From Paralysiella testudinis (GTDB lineage: Bacteria; Pseudomonadota; Gammaproteobacteria; Burkholderiales; Neisseriaceae), in the NCBI RefSeq assembly GCF_016894345.1, contig NZ_CP069798.1, positions 1,881,385 to 1,945,384 on the forward strand: a stretch of DNA of 64,000 nt, given 5' to 3'. A program made the translations under genes and the position numbers. Within the stretch, counting starts at the first letter, position 1. The number at the start of each line of letters is the position of its first letter. Under the pieces are notes generated by a model, which was not told the DNA's origin, ran no database searches, and saw only the letters and a list, made by a program, of their open reading frames with translations. This document shows positions 18,523 to 28,675 of the stretch, one piece after another.

Positions 18523-20112
18523 TCATGGTGTTGCCGATGCGGCACTGGCGCTGGTGGCCGCTGCGGGTGCGCTGGCGGCTTCCGGTTCCCATTCCGGCTC
18601 CGACTCGGCGGCAAATTTTTTGCCGTTAAGCGTCAGTTCATTTTGGTGGATGTTGATTTGGGTGCTAACGGCACCGTTGTTATCCACGTTCAGGTAGCCG
18701 TCTTGCTGCATGGTTTTGATGGTGCTGGACACCATTAAGCGGATGGTGTTGTTGATGTCGATCAGTGCTTCTTCGCCACCGGCGCTTTCATCCACAGTGA
18801 AAATATTGCGCGCTTGGCGCACGGCCAATTCTTCCAGCAGTTTTTGCGGCACGCTCAAATCCATGGTGGCTTCGGTTTTACGCAACATGCTGTTGGCGTG
18901 CTGCATATCATCGGCCGTTAGGCCGTTAAAGCGCACTTGGCCATGCACGTCCACCAAACCTTCGGGCATTTGGAAACGGAAAGTTTCCAGTTTGATTAGC
19001 GGGTTTTGGGTAAACAAGCCCAAGCCTTCGGTGCGGGCTGCCTGCACAATGGCGTCTTGTAAGGCGGTTTCGTCCAGATTTTGGCTGGCCAACTCGGTGA
19101 GCTTGTGTTTCAAGGCCAGCAAGCTGGCGGCATCCAAATGCTCGGCGCTGGCCTTGATTTCTAAGGGGCCGTAAACATCGTTGCCATAGTGCAGCTTGGC
19201 AAAACCAAACTGGCCTTGGCTATTAATCCACTGCCCGTCTTCGCTCATGTCGGTGGCGAAGGACAACTCATCGAGCACGATTTTCGACGGCGGCACGCTG
19301 CCGTTGGGGTTGATAAACGCACCGATTTGCAAATCGGTAAGCAGGTTCACCAATTCGTTTAATTTCAGGTCGTAGCTCACCCCTTCATGCCATTGCAGCG
19401 ACAATTGTTTTAGCTGCAAACGGCTGTTGCCCAAGGCGATTTGGTTGTTGCCGTCTTGAGTGTGGGTGCGGATGTCCAGCCCGGTATAGGCTGCTTCGCC
19501 TTTGTCGGCCAGAATCATGCGCAAGCCGGGGTTGGTGGTGTGGGTGTCGTAGCTGCTAAAACCGGCGCTGTAGTCCATTTGGCTTTGCAAGCCTTGCCAG
19601 GCCAGCTTAATACCCGACAATTCTTCGTAATCGAATGCGGGTATTTCCAGCGTCATATTGCCGCTGCCGGATAAATAAATGGTGTTGTGCAAGGTGGCCG
19701 GTTTTTGTTGGCCGAAAAAGCGCATCAGAATTTTGTCGGCTTCGGGTGAAAAGCGCAATTCGGTGTCCACTTGCGCTCGCACCGGCTTGAGGCTGCCTGC
19801 AAACAGACCGTGGCGCACATGGCTTACCAATGTAATCGGCTCACGCAAAATGGTTTGGATGTTGTCGGGCAGCTGTTTTTGCACGCTGGCCAAGAAGCTG
19901 GGCTTGAAGCGCACCACCGTGGTCTCGGTGGAGGAAAACCAACCGCGCTGGTAATCGTGTTGCTCCACCTGCAAAAATGAGGTTTTGGCCAGCAAGGCTT
20001 GTTGCTCTTGCAGGCTTTGTTCGGCCTTGATGCCCAGATAATACGGCAACCCGGCCAATAGCAACAACACAGCTGTAAGCAACAGCGCCAAGACCCACAA
20101 ACTTTTTTTCAT
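18523..20112 (-). CDS. DUF945 (YdgA-like) periplasmic protein
   Basis: 529 aa. An N-terminal membrane anchor (residues about 5-25) is followed by HDYQRGWFSSTETTVVRF, the conserved opening of DUF945 proteins, and a long beta-rich periplasmic part. The C-terminus is Ala/Ser-rich and low-complexity. Relatives are inner-membrane-anchored proteins of uncertain role. The following plus-strand desaturase is divergent from it. Confidence 0.82.
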   Translation of the reverse strand: MKKSLWVLALLLTAVLLLLAGLPYYLGIKAEQSLQEQQALLAKTSFLQVEQHDYQRGWFSSTETTVVRFKPSFLASVQKQLPDNIQTILREPITLVSHVRHGLFAGSLKPVRAQVDTELRFSPEADKILMRFFGQQKPATLHNTIYLSGSGNMTLEIPAFDYEELSGIKLAWQGLQSQMDYSAGFSSYDTHTTNPGLRMILADKGEAAYTGLDIRTHTQDGNNQIALGNSRLQLKQLSLQWHEGVSYDLKLNELVNLLTDLQIGAFINPNGSVPPSKIVLDELSFATDMSEDGQWINSQGQFGFAKLHYGNDVYGPLEIKASAEHLDAASLLALKHKLTELASQNLDETALQDAIVQAARTEGLGLFTQNPLIKLETFRFQMPEGLVDVHGQVRFNGLTADDMQHANSMLRKTEATMDLSVPQKLLEELAVRQARNIFTVDESAGGEEALIDINNTIRLMVSSTIKTMQQDGYLNVDNNGAVSTQINIHQNELTLNGKKFAAESEPEWEPEAASAPAAATSASAASATP

Positions 20113-20374
20113 GCTAACCCGTACTCTGCTATCGAAAAACGCTTAAGGATAACACCAAACCCGCTGTTTTGTCGCTGGTGGCGGGCGCGGTCAGCCCCTA
20201 CTCCGGCGGTGTTTACACGCTTTAGCATTTCCATACATGTGATGCCATCACCCGATAAAGTAAATTTAGAACAAAAACCCTTGGTTTCAAGTAGCACTTC
20301 TATATAATGACCTGCTGCTGGTGCAAAGCCTGCAACGGCCATTTTTATTTTGAACTGCAAGGAATCAATTTGCT

Positions 20375-21565
20375 ATGTTGGATTTTTTAAGTCACGGCTT
20401 GCTTAACTTGCCCTGGTGGGGCGTATTGTTGTGCGCGCTGGCATTCACACAAACCACCATTGCGGCGGTCACGCTGTATCTGCACCGCAGCCAAGCCCAT
20501 CGCGGGGTGGATTTTCACCCGCTGGTAAGCCACTTTTTCCGCTTTTGGCTGTGGCTGACCACCGGCATGGTAACCAAAGAATGGGTGGCCATCCACCGCA
20601 AACACCATGCCCGTTGCGAAACCGAGGCAGACCCGCATTCGCCGCAAGTATTGGGCTTGAAAAAAGTGCTGGCCGAAGGCTCTGAGCTTTATCGCGCCGC
20701 TGCTAAAGACGAAGCCATGTTGGTGCAATTCGGCAAAGGCACGCCCGACGACTGGATGGAACGCAATGTCTACACGCGCCACTCCACCGTGGGCATCACC
20801 ATCATGTTCATAGTCAATGTATTGTTGTTCGGCGTGATTGGCATTGCCATTTGGGCGGTGCAAATGGCGTGGATTCCCATTTGGGCTGCCGGTGTGATTA
20901 ACGGCTTGGGGCATTATTTCGGCTACCGCAATTTTGAAAACGAAGACGCGTCCACCAACTTAATCCCGTGGGGCTTCTGGATTGGCGGCGAAGAGCTGCA
21001 TAACAACCACCACACCTTCGGCACCTCGTGCAAGTTTTCCTACCATTGGTATGAGTTCGACATCGGTTGGATGTATATCTGCATTTTGCGCAGCCTGAAG
21101 CTGGCGCAAGTGCGCAAAGTAGCGCCCAAGCTGGGCTTGCAGGCACAACACACGCTCAGCGTTGATACAGTGCAGGCCATTATCCACAACCGCTATTTGC
21201 TGGCCATGCGCTACTCCAAGCAGCTGCACAGTGATTTGGCCGCCGAAATGGCCAAAATCAAGCACGACATCACCCTGCCCGACCCAGCCAAAGCGTTTGC
21301 CAAATGGCTGCAAAAAGAACCGGCCTTGCTCAATGCTGCCGAACAGCAGCAATTGCAAGCGCTCACGGCACAAAGCCCGATGCTGGACAAAATTTACCGC
21401 ATGCGTCGCGACTTGAGTGAGCTGTGGGGGCGCTCGAGCTTAAGCAGCGAAGAATTGGTACAAAAGCTGCAAGCATGGTGTCAACAAGCAGAAAATTCCG
21501 GCATTGAAGCCTTGTCGCGCTATGCGCAAGTATTGCGCCAAGCCAAAACCATTCAGGCTGCCTGA
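20375..21565 (+). CDS. Acyl-CoA/acyl-lipid fatty acid desaturase
   Basis: Membrane di-iron enzyme making unsaturated acyl chains, probably delta-9. 396 aa. Three histidine boxes: HRSQAH (37-42), HRKHH (74-78) and HNNHH (about 209-213). Hydrophobic helices lie between the boxes and a long soluble C-terminal tail follows. A 262-bp gap separates it from the divergent DUF945 gene; a perfect two-way terminator follows. Confidence 0.92.
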   Translation: MLDFLSHGLLNLPWWGVLLCALAFTQTTIAAVTLYLHRSQAHRGVDFHPLVSHFFRFWLWLTTGMVTKEWVAIHRKHHARCETEADPHSPQVLGLKKVLAEGSELYRAAAKDEAMLVQFGKGTPDDWMERNVYTRHSTVGITIMFIVNVLLFGVIGIAIWAVQMAWIPIWAAGVINGLGHYFGYRNFENEDASTNLIPWGFWIGGEELHNNHHTFGTSCKFSYHWYEFDIGWMYICILRSLKLAQVRKVAPKLGLQAQHTLSVDTVQAIIHNRYLLAMRYSKQLHSDLAAEMAKIKHDITLPDPAKAFAKWLQKEPALLNAAEQQQLQALTAQSPMLDKIYRMRRDLSELWGRSSLSSEELVQKLQAWCQQAENSGIEALSRYAQVLRQAKTIQAA

Positions 21566-21617
21566 AAACGAAGTTTCTGCGAAGCTAAAACGAAGCTAAA
21601 ACCAGATTATCAGTAAT

Positions 21618-21655
21618 AAACACAAAAGCAGGGCTTGCGCCCTGCTTTTGTGTTT
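21618..21655. terminator. Bidirectional terminator between desaturase and lipoprotein genes
   Basis: A perfect 17-bp stem (21618-21634 with 21639-21655) with a TTGC loop and A/T runs on both sides. It serves two convergent genes. Confidence 0.9.
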
Positions 21656-21673
21656 ATGTCCATATTGGCAATA

Positions 21674-22330
21674 TCAGCGCAATTCGCGCAAATCACGCCA
21701 ACCCTGATTGGTGAGCACCAAGGTAACGCTTTGGCGTTGCGGCGCTTCCACGCGTTCGGCCAATTCTTTATCGCTGTTTTTCAGCAATTTTTTCACCCAT
21801 TTTTCCGGCACCAGCTCCGCTTGGTACACCACTTTGGAAATGGTTACGCCATTGGCAGCAGTAGGCTCGGTAAACAGCACTACATCGGCCACTTTTTGCG
21901 TGCCTAAGCACAGCAACGGGCCGTGCGGGCTGGGTAGCACCTGATTGTCGCCTTTTTCGGTGCGGTTAAACACCGCCACCGGAATGCTGGCACCGCCCAA
22001 ACCCACGGCTTGGGTGATGTCTTCGCCCTGAGTATACAAATCGGCATCCACCAACACCTCCATCTGCTTCAGCGCCTCCTTATTGATGCGGCTGCCTTGG
22101 GTGTTTTTTAGCGGAATGCGAATTTGCTTATCCCCCAGCATACCGCTGGCCATTGCATCAATGCCTTGCTCGGCATCCATACCCACGCCCAGCGGCAGAC
22201 AAACCCGTTCCTGCCCGGCAAAATCGTTAATCGCTTTTTCAAAATTGCTTTTGCTGGCTTCCTGCTTGCTACCGCAAGCGGCCAACAAAGCCGCCATACC
22301 GGTCAATGCCAGCCATTTAATCGGTTTCAT
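21674..22330 (-). CDS. Lipoprotein of unknown function
   Basis: 218 aa. Signal peptide MKPIKWLALTGMAALLAAC gives a clear lipobox LAAC with the lipidated cysteine at residue 19. The mature part has no recognised domain but shows repeated short motifs around Cys (RVCLPLGVGM, PLLCLGTQKV). The frame is open to 22399, but ATG 22330 is chosen because the signal peptide starts there and AAGG precedes it. Confidence 0.8.
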   Translation of the reverse strand: MKPIKWLALTGMAALLAACGSKQEASKSNFEKAINDFAGQERVCLPLGVGMDAEQGIDAMASGMLGDKQIRIPLKNTQGSRINKEALKQMEVLVDADLYTQGEDITQAVGLGGASIPVAVFNRTEKGDNQVLPSPHGPLLCLGTQKVADVVLFTEPTAANGVTISKVVYQAELVPEKWVKKLLKNSDKELAERVEAPQRQSVTLVLTNQGWRDLRELR

Positions 22331-22509
22331 ACCTTGCCTTTCGTGCCTGAGTCGGTGAAATTCAGCGCTAAGCATACTGCCGCGGACAGTGCTTGGCAAT
22401 GCCGAGCAGCGGTATTTTGCACTGCTGCTACGGCTATTGTGTTGCGCCGCAGCGGGTGGCGGCTATAATACGCGCTGCGCCTGAGTCTGACACCACAAGG
22501 ATTATGCCC

Positions 22510-22875
22510 ATGACCCGTATTTACGGCATCCCCAATTGCAGCACCGTCAAAAACGCCCGCACTTGGCTGGCCGAGCACAACATCGCCGCCGAGTTTACCG
22601 ATTTCAAAAAACAAGCGCCCGATGCCGAACTGCTGCAAAGCTGGTTGGCACAAGTGCCGCTGGCCACCTTGATTAACCGCAAAGGCACCACTTGGCGTAA
22701 ATTAGACGCACAACAACAAGCCCAGGCCGACAATCCCGGCGATGCCATCGCCTTAATGGCGACACAGCCTTCTTTAATCAAGCGCCCGGTGCTGGTGCAC
22801 CAAAACCAAGTGCACGTGGGCTTTAATGCCGCCCAATACGCCGCTATTTTCAACCTGCCGAGCACCGCCGCATGA
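22510..22875 (+). CDS. ArsC/Spx-family reductase-like protein (YffB type)
   Basis: 121 aa thioredoxin-fold protein. YGIPNCSTVKNA holds a single N-terminal cysteine (about C10), and INRKGTTWRKL and KRPVLV are the usual second and third ArsC motifs. This branch (YffB/NMB-type) is not a proven arsenate reductase and may act in thiol chemistry. ATG 22510 has AAGGA 8 bases upstream; ATG 22504 is too close. The stop overlaps the lpxH start (ATGA), indicating translational coupling. Confidence 0.88.
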   Translation: MTRIYGIPNCSTVKNARTWLAEHNIAAEFTDFKKQAPDAELLQSWLAQVPLATLINRKGTTWRKLDAQQQAQADNPGDAIALMATQPSLIKRPVLVHQNQVHVGFNAAQYAAIFNLPSTAA

Positions 22876-23612
22876 GCCAAACCGTTTTGATTGCCGACTT
22901 ACACCTGTCGGAACACACCCCCGCGCTGAATACCCTGTTTGAAGGCTGCCTGAAACAATGGCAAGGCCAAATCGACGCCTTGTATATTCTGGGCGATTTT
23001 TTCGATGCTTGGGTGGGCGACGACGACGACAGCGATTTTATCCGCCACATCAAAACCATGCTGGCCGATTTTGCCCGCCATACGCCGCTGTATGTCATGC
23101 ACGGCAACCGCGATTTTTTGCTCGGCGCTGATTTTGCCACCGCCACTGGCGCCACCCTCTTGCCCGAACGCACCCAAATTACGCTTTATGGCCAGCCCTA
23201 TGTACTGGTGCATGGCGATGAGCTGTGCACCGACGATTTGGCTTATCAGCAATTCCGCCTGCAATCGCGCCACCCGCAATGGCAAGCGGCGATGCTGGCC
23301 AAACCCTTGGCCGAGCGGCGCGTACTGGCGGCGCAAATCCGCCAAATGAGCGAAAGCCGCAAAAGTGCCGAAGGCAAAAGCGAAATTGCCGACGCCACCG
23401 AAGCCGGCGTGCTGGCACTGATGCAGGCATACGCGGCCACCCCCATGCCCACGCTGATTCATGGCCACACCCACCGCCCCGCAGTGCATCAACATCAACT
23501 GAACGGCCGGCCGTTTACCCGCCATGTACTGCAAGACTGGCACGGCCACAGCGGCGGTTATCTCACCATAAACGCCGAGCATGGCGTGCAAAGCCATTTA
23601 TTATCTGCATAA
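22872..23612 (+). CDS. lpxH: UDP-2,3-diacylglucosamine diphosphatase
   Basis: Lipid A synthesis step yielding lipid X at the inner-membrane surface. 246 aa metallophosphoesterase with the full motif set: IADLHLSE, LGDFFDAWVGDDD, HGNRDFLLG, VHGDELCTDD and HGHTHRP. Overlaps the upstream ArsC-like gene by four bases. A DUS is embedded in the coding sequence near 22944. Confidence 0.95.
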   Translation: MSQTVLIADLHLSEHTPALNTLFEGCLKQWQGQIDALYILGDFFDAWVGDDDDSDFIRHIKTMLADFARHTPLYVMHGNRDFLLGADFATATGATLLPERTQITLYGQPYVLVHGDELCTDDLAYQQFRLQSRHPQWQAAMLAKPLAERRVLAAQIRQMSESRKSAEGKSEIADATEAGVLALMQAYAATPMPTLIHGHTHRPAVHQHQLNGRPFTRHVLQDWHGHSGGYLTINAEHGVQSHLLSA

Positions 23613-23620
23613 ACATACTT

Positions 23621-23658
23621 TAAAAGGCTGCCTGAAAACCTTTTCAGGCAGCCTTTTA
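23621..23658 (+). terminator. DUS-pair terminator after lpxH
   Basis: An 18-bp perfect stem (23621-23638 with 23641-23658) containing TTCAGGCAGCCT, with a two-base gap at the tip and a T-rich end. Confidence 0.8.
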
Positions 23659-23728
23659 ATATTCAAACCCGCCCCTGCCCAAGTTTGCGCTCATCCGCTA
23701 CAATAGCGGCTGTTTTTGGAGAACCCAC

Positions 23729-25447
23729 ATGAAAGCCAGCCAGTTTTTTATTTCCACCCTCAAAGAAGCCCCTGCCGAAGCCGAATTGCCCAGCCACAAG
23801 CTGATGCTGCGTGCCGGTTTGATTAAACGCGTGGCCAGCGGCCTGTATACCTGGATGCCGATGGGCTTACGGGTGGCGCGCAAAGTGGAAGCCGTGGTGC
23901 GCGAAGAAATGAACCGCGCCGGGGCGGTGGAAATGCTGATGCCCATCGTGCAGCCGGCCGAATTATGGCAAGAATCCGGCCGCTGGGAATTTTACGGCAA
24001 AGAGCTGCTGCGCCTGCAAGACCGCCACGAGCGTGATTTTTGCTTTGCCCCCACTTGCGAAGAAGTGATTACCGACATCGTGCGCAGCGAAGTGCGCTCC
24101 TACAAGCAATTGCCGCTCAACTTCTACCACATACAAACCAAATTCCGCGACGAAGTGCGGCCGCGCTTCGGCGTGATGCGTGCGCGCGAATTTGTGATGA
24201 AAGACGCCTATTCTTTCCACAGCGATTACGATTCGCTCAAACAAACCTACCAAGACATGTACGACGCCTATTGCCGCATCTTCGACCGCTTAGGGCTGGA
24301 TTACCGCCCGGTGGCGGCAGATACCGGCAGCATCGGCGGCACCGGCTCGCACGAATTCCAAGTGCTGGCCGACTCCGGCGAAGACATCATTGCCTACAGC
24401 GATGCATCCGACTACGCCGCCAACGTTGAATTGGCCGCCACCCTGCCCTTGTCCGGCCAACGCGCTGCCGCCACTCAAAGCTTAGCCAAAGTGGCCACGC
24501 CGAATATCAAAACCATTGCTGCACTGGTGGATTTTTTAGCCGTGCCGATTACGCAAACGCTGAAATCCATTGTGGTGGAAGGCGAAGCCGAGGGCGAGCT
24601 GGTGCTGCTGCTACTGCGTGGTGACCATCAATTCAACGACATCAAGGCCGAAAAACTGCCCGGCGTGAAAGCCCCGCTCACCATGGCCGGTGCGGCGGCG
24701 ATTCAGGCAGCCTTCGGCGCCAACGGCGGCTCACTCGGCCCGGTGGGCTTTAAGGGGCGCGTGTATGCCGATTTTGCCACCGAAAAAGGCGCGGATTGGG
24801 TGATTGGCGCCAACGAAGACGACTGCCATTACACCGGCTTTAATTTTGGCCGCGATGCCGCCGAACCGACATTTGCCGACTTGCGCAATGTAGAAGCGGG
24901 CGACCCCAGCCCTTGCGGTTCAGGCAGCCTCAAGCTCGCACGCGGCATTGAAGTAGGCCATGTGTTCCAGCTGCGCCAAAAATACGCCGAAGCCATGAAA
25001 GCCACTTTCCTGGATCAAAACGGCAAAAGCCAGATTATGGAAATGGGCTGCTACGGCATCGGCATCACTCGCATTGTGGCCGCCGCCATTGAGCAGAATA
25101 ACGACGAACGCGGCATTGTTTGGACCGACACCATGGCGCCGTTTACGGTGGTGATTGTGCCGATGAACTACCGCAAGTCCGACACCGTCAAAGCCGCAGC
25201 CGATGATTTATACGCCGCATTACAAGCCTTGGGCGTGGACGTGCTACTGGATGACCGCGACGAACGCGCCGGCGTGTTGCTCAACGACAGCGAGCTGCTG
25301 GGCATTCCCCACCGCATCGTTATCGGCGACCGCGCCTTAAAAGAAGGCATGGTGGAATACCAAAACCGCCGCGCCAGCAGTGCTGAAAATGTGGCCATTG
25401 ATGCGGTGGCCGCCCAAATTCAGGCAGCCTTGCATGCAGGGCAGTAA
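23729..25447 (+). CDS. proS: Prolyl-tRNA synthetase
   Basis: Charges tRNA-Pro. 572 aa, the bacterial form with an editing insertion. Class II motif 1 is around [20 protein letters not shown], motif 2 includes [20 protein letters not shown], and motif 3 is [17 protein letters not shown]. The anticodon-binding domain is C-terminal. Three DUS copies are embedded in its coding sequence (near 24701, 24919, 25418). Confidence 0.97.
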   Translation: MKASQFFISTLKEAPAEAELPSHKLMLRAGLIKRVASGLYTWMPMGLRVARKVEAVVREEMNRAGAVEMLMPIVQPAELWQESGRWEFYGKELLRLQDRHERDFCFAPTCEEVITDIVRSEVRSYKQLPLNFYHIQTKFRDEVRPRFGVMRAREFVMKDAYSFHSDYDSLKQTYQDMYDAYCRIFDRLGLDYRPVAADTGSIGGTGSHEFQVLADSGEDIIAYSDASDYAANVELAATLPLSGQRAAATQSLAKVATPNIKTIAALVDFLAVPITQTLKSIVVEGEAEGELVLLLLRGDHQFNDIKAEKLPGVKAPLTMAGAAAIQAAFGANGGSLGPVGFKGRVYADFATEKGADWVIGANEDDCHYTGFNFGRDAAEPTFADLRNVEAGDPSPCGSGSLKLARGIEVGHVFQLRQKYAEAMKATFLDQNGKSQIMEMGCYGIGITRIVAAAIEQNNDERGIVWTDTMAPFTVVIVPMNYRKSDTVKAAADDLYAALQALGVDVLLDDRDERAGVLLNDSELLGIPHRIVIGDRALKEGMVEYQNRRASSAENVAIDAVAAQIQAALHAGQ

Positions 25448-25543
25448 TGCCTTGAATGAATAACTGAAGATACGCTTCTATTTGCAAAAGGCTGCCTGAA
25501 ATGTAAAACCGTCATTGTCGAACTAACTGGATTCGGCAATCCA

Positions 25544-25577
25544 AATAAAAACGGACGCTTTGGTGTCCGTTTTTATT
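25544..25577. terminator. Bidirectional terminator after proS
   Basis: A perfect 13-bp stem (25544-25556 with 25565-25577) with an 8-base loop and A/T tracts on both flanks. It overlaps the last codons of the convergent methyltransferase gene. Confidence 0.88.
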
Positions 25578-26295
25578 TGCCCCAATGCTTGGAACAAGGG
25601 CTCGCCCCCACCAGCTGCAAATCCTTCAACTCACGCAACTGCTTGGTCAGCTTGGCATCCGGACGCACCGAGAGCACTTCCTTGCCCGCCACCAGCCCGT
25701 ACACCGCCGCCTGATGCGGCCACCAGCGGTTGCCCATGTATTCAATGGCCGACACCGGCGCTTTGGGGCGGCGCATCCACGGCCAGCCATACGCCATAAA
25801 ACTGCCCTCTTGCAAACTCAGCCCGGCTTGCGCCAGCCATGAACGCACCGTGCCCACACCGTGTAAATCCAAATCACGGCACAGGCTGCGCCCATTCAAA
25901 CGCCAATAGCCGGCCGGATTTAGCCCGGTGAGCAGCAAACGCCCATGTGGCATCAACACCCGCTGCAATTCGGCCAGCCATTGCGGGGCATATGCAGCCA
26001 CTTCCAGCCCGTGCGGCAGCACCACCACATCAAAGCTGTTTTCCGGCCACGGCAAAGCCATTGGCTGGGCGCATACATCGGCCTGTGGCTGGTGATGCTG
26101 ATACACTTTGTGGCGAATGGCAGCGGCATGCTGTAGCAAAGGCCATTGCGGCCAGCCAATTTGCAAAGCAGTTTCCCCCGCCGCCACCGCCAGCTTGCGG
26201 GCAAAAAAATCCGCTTCCGCTACGGCCACATAGCGGCCAAACGGGGTGGCAAACCAATTTTCCAATTGCCGGTATCGCACCATCTCGGTTTGCAT
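25573..26295 (-). CDS. Class I SAM-dependent methyltransferase (Methyltransf_11 type)
   Basis: About 240 aa. The Rossmann methyltransferase core is recognisable from ALPWPENSFDVVVLPHGLEV (motif after the SAM-binding strand) and ELQRVLMPHGRLLLTGLNP. The classical GxGxG glycine loop is degenerate (GETALQIGWPQW), so activity is not certain. The substrate is unknown. Start 26295 is the first good ATG; a GTG at 26325 is in frame, and GGAG lies rather far upstream. Confidence 0.8.
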   Translation of the reverse strand: MQTEMVRYRQLENWFATPFGRYVAVAEADFFARKLAVAAGETALQIGWPQWPLLQHAAAIRHKVYQHHQPQADVCAQPMALPWPENSFDVVVLPHGLEVAAYAPQWLAELQRVLMPHGRLLLTGLNPAGYWRLNGRSLCRDLDLHGVGTVRSWLAQAGLSLQEGSFMAYGWPWMRRPKAPVSAIEYMGNRWWPHQAAVYGLVAGKEVLSVRPDAKLTKQLRELKDLQLVGASPCSKHWGK

Positions 26296-26438
26296 CAAAG
26301 CTTGCTTTCTCCTGTGTGTGCCCACGCGGTTTTTTGCGTTGGGTCAGCCAACTGTAAAACTTATGGTCACCACCTTGACACCATCAAGGCTAAACCTTTA
26401 GTATTCATGCGATTTTTATGCAACCATCGGCCTTATTC

Positions 26439-28475
26439 ATGACCAAACTCAAAACCATTGCGCTGGCACTTGCCGGCCTGGTATTCACCCCCACCCTCAC
26501 CTTGGCCCAAAGCTACAACGGCAACACCATCGGCTTGGCGCTGATGAACCTGAACGCCGCCACCTTGAAAGGTGCACCCTACACCATGGGTGATATTTGG
26601 GGGCGCTTGCGCCAAGACTTCCGCATGGGTGAAGTCAACCCTGAGCTGGTGCGCCGCCACGAGCAATATTATGCCAGCCGCAGCCCGTATTTTAACCGCA
26701 CGATTGCCCGCAGCCAGCCTTATTTGTACCACATTGTATCAGAAGTGGAAAAACGGCAGATGCCGGCGGAAATTGCCTTATTGCCGTTTATTGAAAGCGC
26801 TTTTGTTACCAAAGCCAAATCGCATGTGGGCGCTTCCGGTTTGTGGCAGTTTATGCCCGCCACCGGCCGCCATTATGGTTTGGAACAAACCGCGCTGTAC
26901 GATGGCCGCCACGATGTTTACGCCGCCACCGATGCCGCACTGAACTACTTGCAATACCTGCACGGCCTCTTTGGCGACTGGTCTTTGGCACTGGCCGCCT
27001 ACAACTGGGGTGAAGGCAGCGTGGGTCGCGCCATCGCCCGCGCACAAGCACAAGGGCTGGATCCGGTGTATGAAAATCTGCGCATGCCCGACGAAACCCG
27101 CAACTACGTGCCCAAACTCTTGGCCGTGCGCAATTTGATCAACAACCCGCAAGCATTCGGGCTGGACTTGGCCAAAATCGACAACAAGCCTTATTTTAAA
27201 GTGGTGGATGTAGACCAGCCGCTTGATATTCAGGCAGCCGCCCGCTTGGCCAATATTTCCGAAACCGAATTCCTCAGCCTCAATCCGGGCTTTAACCTGC
27301 CGGTATTCATGCCCAAAACCAGCCGTAAAATGCTGTTGCCGGTGGCAGCAGTATCGGTATTCGAAAAAAATTACCGCCAAGCCAATAAAGATGAGCTGTT
27401 GTCGTGGGATGTCTATACTGCCTACAGCAGTACTTCGCTGGCCGATATTGCCGCCCAATCGGGAATGAGTGTGAGCGAAATCAAACGCTTGAATAAGCTG
27501 AGCGGCAACAACATTACCGCCGGACGCAGCCTGCTGCTGGCCAAAAACAGTCTCAGCTCCGGCGTAGCCGCTTTTAGCCGTGTTGACGATACCGATCCGC
27601 TGCTGGCACAAGCCTTGGCACAGCCAGATATGAAACCCGTGCTGGCACCGGCGGCTGCCGCATTGGCGGTGGTGAGCGTGCCTCAAGCACCAGCACCCGC
27701 GATTACCAGTACAACGCCGCAAGCAGCGCCAAGCAGCGCCAGCACCACCGCAGTAACCGCACCTGCCCGCATGTTGGCCGATGCTACGCCTGCCGCGGCA
27801 GCGCAAACCTTGGCCAATAGCGTAGTAAGTAGCTCTGTTGACACCACGGAAAACCTGCCCGATACCGCCAATAATGTACTGGCTAATGCCGACACCCGCA
27901 CCGATGCGCCAGTACAGGCGGCCACCGAACACAACGACCCCTTGCTGGCCTTGGCACAAACGGCTACTGTTAACACCACTGCTACACCCGTAGCCGATAT
28001 GGATGTGCGCGCTTCCGTACAAGCTGCACTGGCCAAAGCCGAAGCAGAAGAAGCCAAGGCTGCCCGTTTGGCTACCGCCGAAAACAGCCGCCGCCAAGCC
28101 GCCAGTGCCGCGGCAACGCCCAGCACCCATAAGGTAAAAAGCGGCGATACACTGTTTTCCATTGCCCAGCGCTACAATTTGAACGTGGCCGATTTGGTGA
28201 GTGCCAATAAGCTTAAAGGCAGCAGCATCCACAGCGGCCAAGTATTGAATGTGGCTTTGAACAGCAAAGGCGCCAACCAAGGCAAGCTTCAGGCAGCCTC
28301 AGGTAAAGGGCGCACCAAAGCGGCAGCCCAGCCCGCATCGTATACGGTGAAAAAAGGCGACACCCTACACGCGATTGCCAACCGCTTTAATGTGCCGGTG
28401 GCTACTTTGCAAAAGCTAAACAAAACCAATGCTGCTTTGCAGCCGGGTCAAAAAATTAAACTCACCGGAATTTGA
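26439..28475 (+). CDS. mltD: Membrane-bound lytic murein transglycosylase D with LysM repeats
   Basis: Cleaves peptidoglycan glycan strands. 678 aa from ATG 26439; ATG 26418 is in frame but gives a poorer signal peptide. The signal region is about residues 1-23. The SLT domain has catalytic E119 in LLPFIESAF plus SGLWQFMPATG and AAYNWGEG. A long Ala/Thr-rich linker with one degenerate LysM leads to two clear C-terminal LysM domains (KSGDTLFSIAQRYNLNVADL and KKGDTLHAIANRFNVPVATL). Confidence 0.93.
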   Translation: MTKLKTIALALAGLVFTPTLTLAQSYNGNTIGLALMNLNAATLKGAPYTMGDIWGRLRQDFRMGEVNPELVRRHEQYYASRSPYFNRTIARSQPYLYHIVSEVEKRQMPAEIALLPFIESAFVTKAKSHVGASGLWQFMPATGRHYGLEQTALYDGRHDVYAATDAALNYLQYLHGLFGDWSLALAAYNWGEGSVGRAIARAQAQGLDPVYENLRMPDETRNYVPKLLAVRNLINNPQAFGLDLAKIDNKPYFKVVDVDQPLDIQAAARLANISETEFLSLNPGFNLPVFMPKTSRKMLLPVAAVSVFEKNYRQANKDELLSWDVYTAYSSTSLADIAAQSGMSVSEIKRLNKLSGNNITAGRSLLLAKNSLSSGVAAFSRVDDTDPLLAQALAQPDMKPVLAPAAAALAVVSVPQAPAPAITSTTPQAAPSSASTTAVTAPARMLADATPAAAAQTLANSVVSSSVDTTENLPDTANNVLANADTRTDAPVQAATEHNDPLLALAQTATVNTTATPVADMDVRASVQAALAKAEAEEAKAARLATAENSRRQAASAAATPSTHKVKSGDTLFSIAQRYNLNVADLVSANKLKGSSIHSGQVLNVALNSKGANQGKLQAASGKGRTKAAAQPASYTVKKGDTLHAIANRFNVPVATLQKLNKTNAALQPGQKIKLTGI

Positions 28476-28523
28476 ACCCATTTAAATTTAAACTGGCAGC
28501 ATAAAAGGCTGCCTGAAACCGCA

Positions 28524-28550
28524 AACCCCGCCCCGTGGCGGGGTTGTTTT
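28524..28550 (+). terminator. Terminator after mltD
   Basis: AACCCCGCC (28524-28532) pairs with GGCGGGGTT (28537-28545) and is followed by GTTTT. Confidence 0.82.
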
Positions 28551-28675
28551 ATTGCAGCGCACGATAAGCCGCCATGCCGCCGTAACCGTCTTCGGCTATA
28601 CTTGGCCGCCAAGCGCTCACAATAAATGTAATCATCTGCTTGGATTGAACCACACACCACTTAACGGAATACACC

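Noticed and set aside
26778..28280. 500-codon open frame opposite mltD
   Set aside because: The sense strand encodes a clear transglycosylase with LysM domains; the antisense frame has no ribosome site or recognisable domain.
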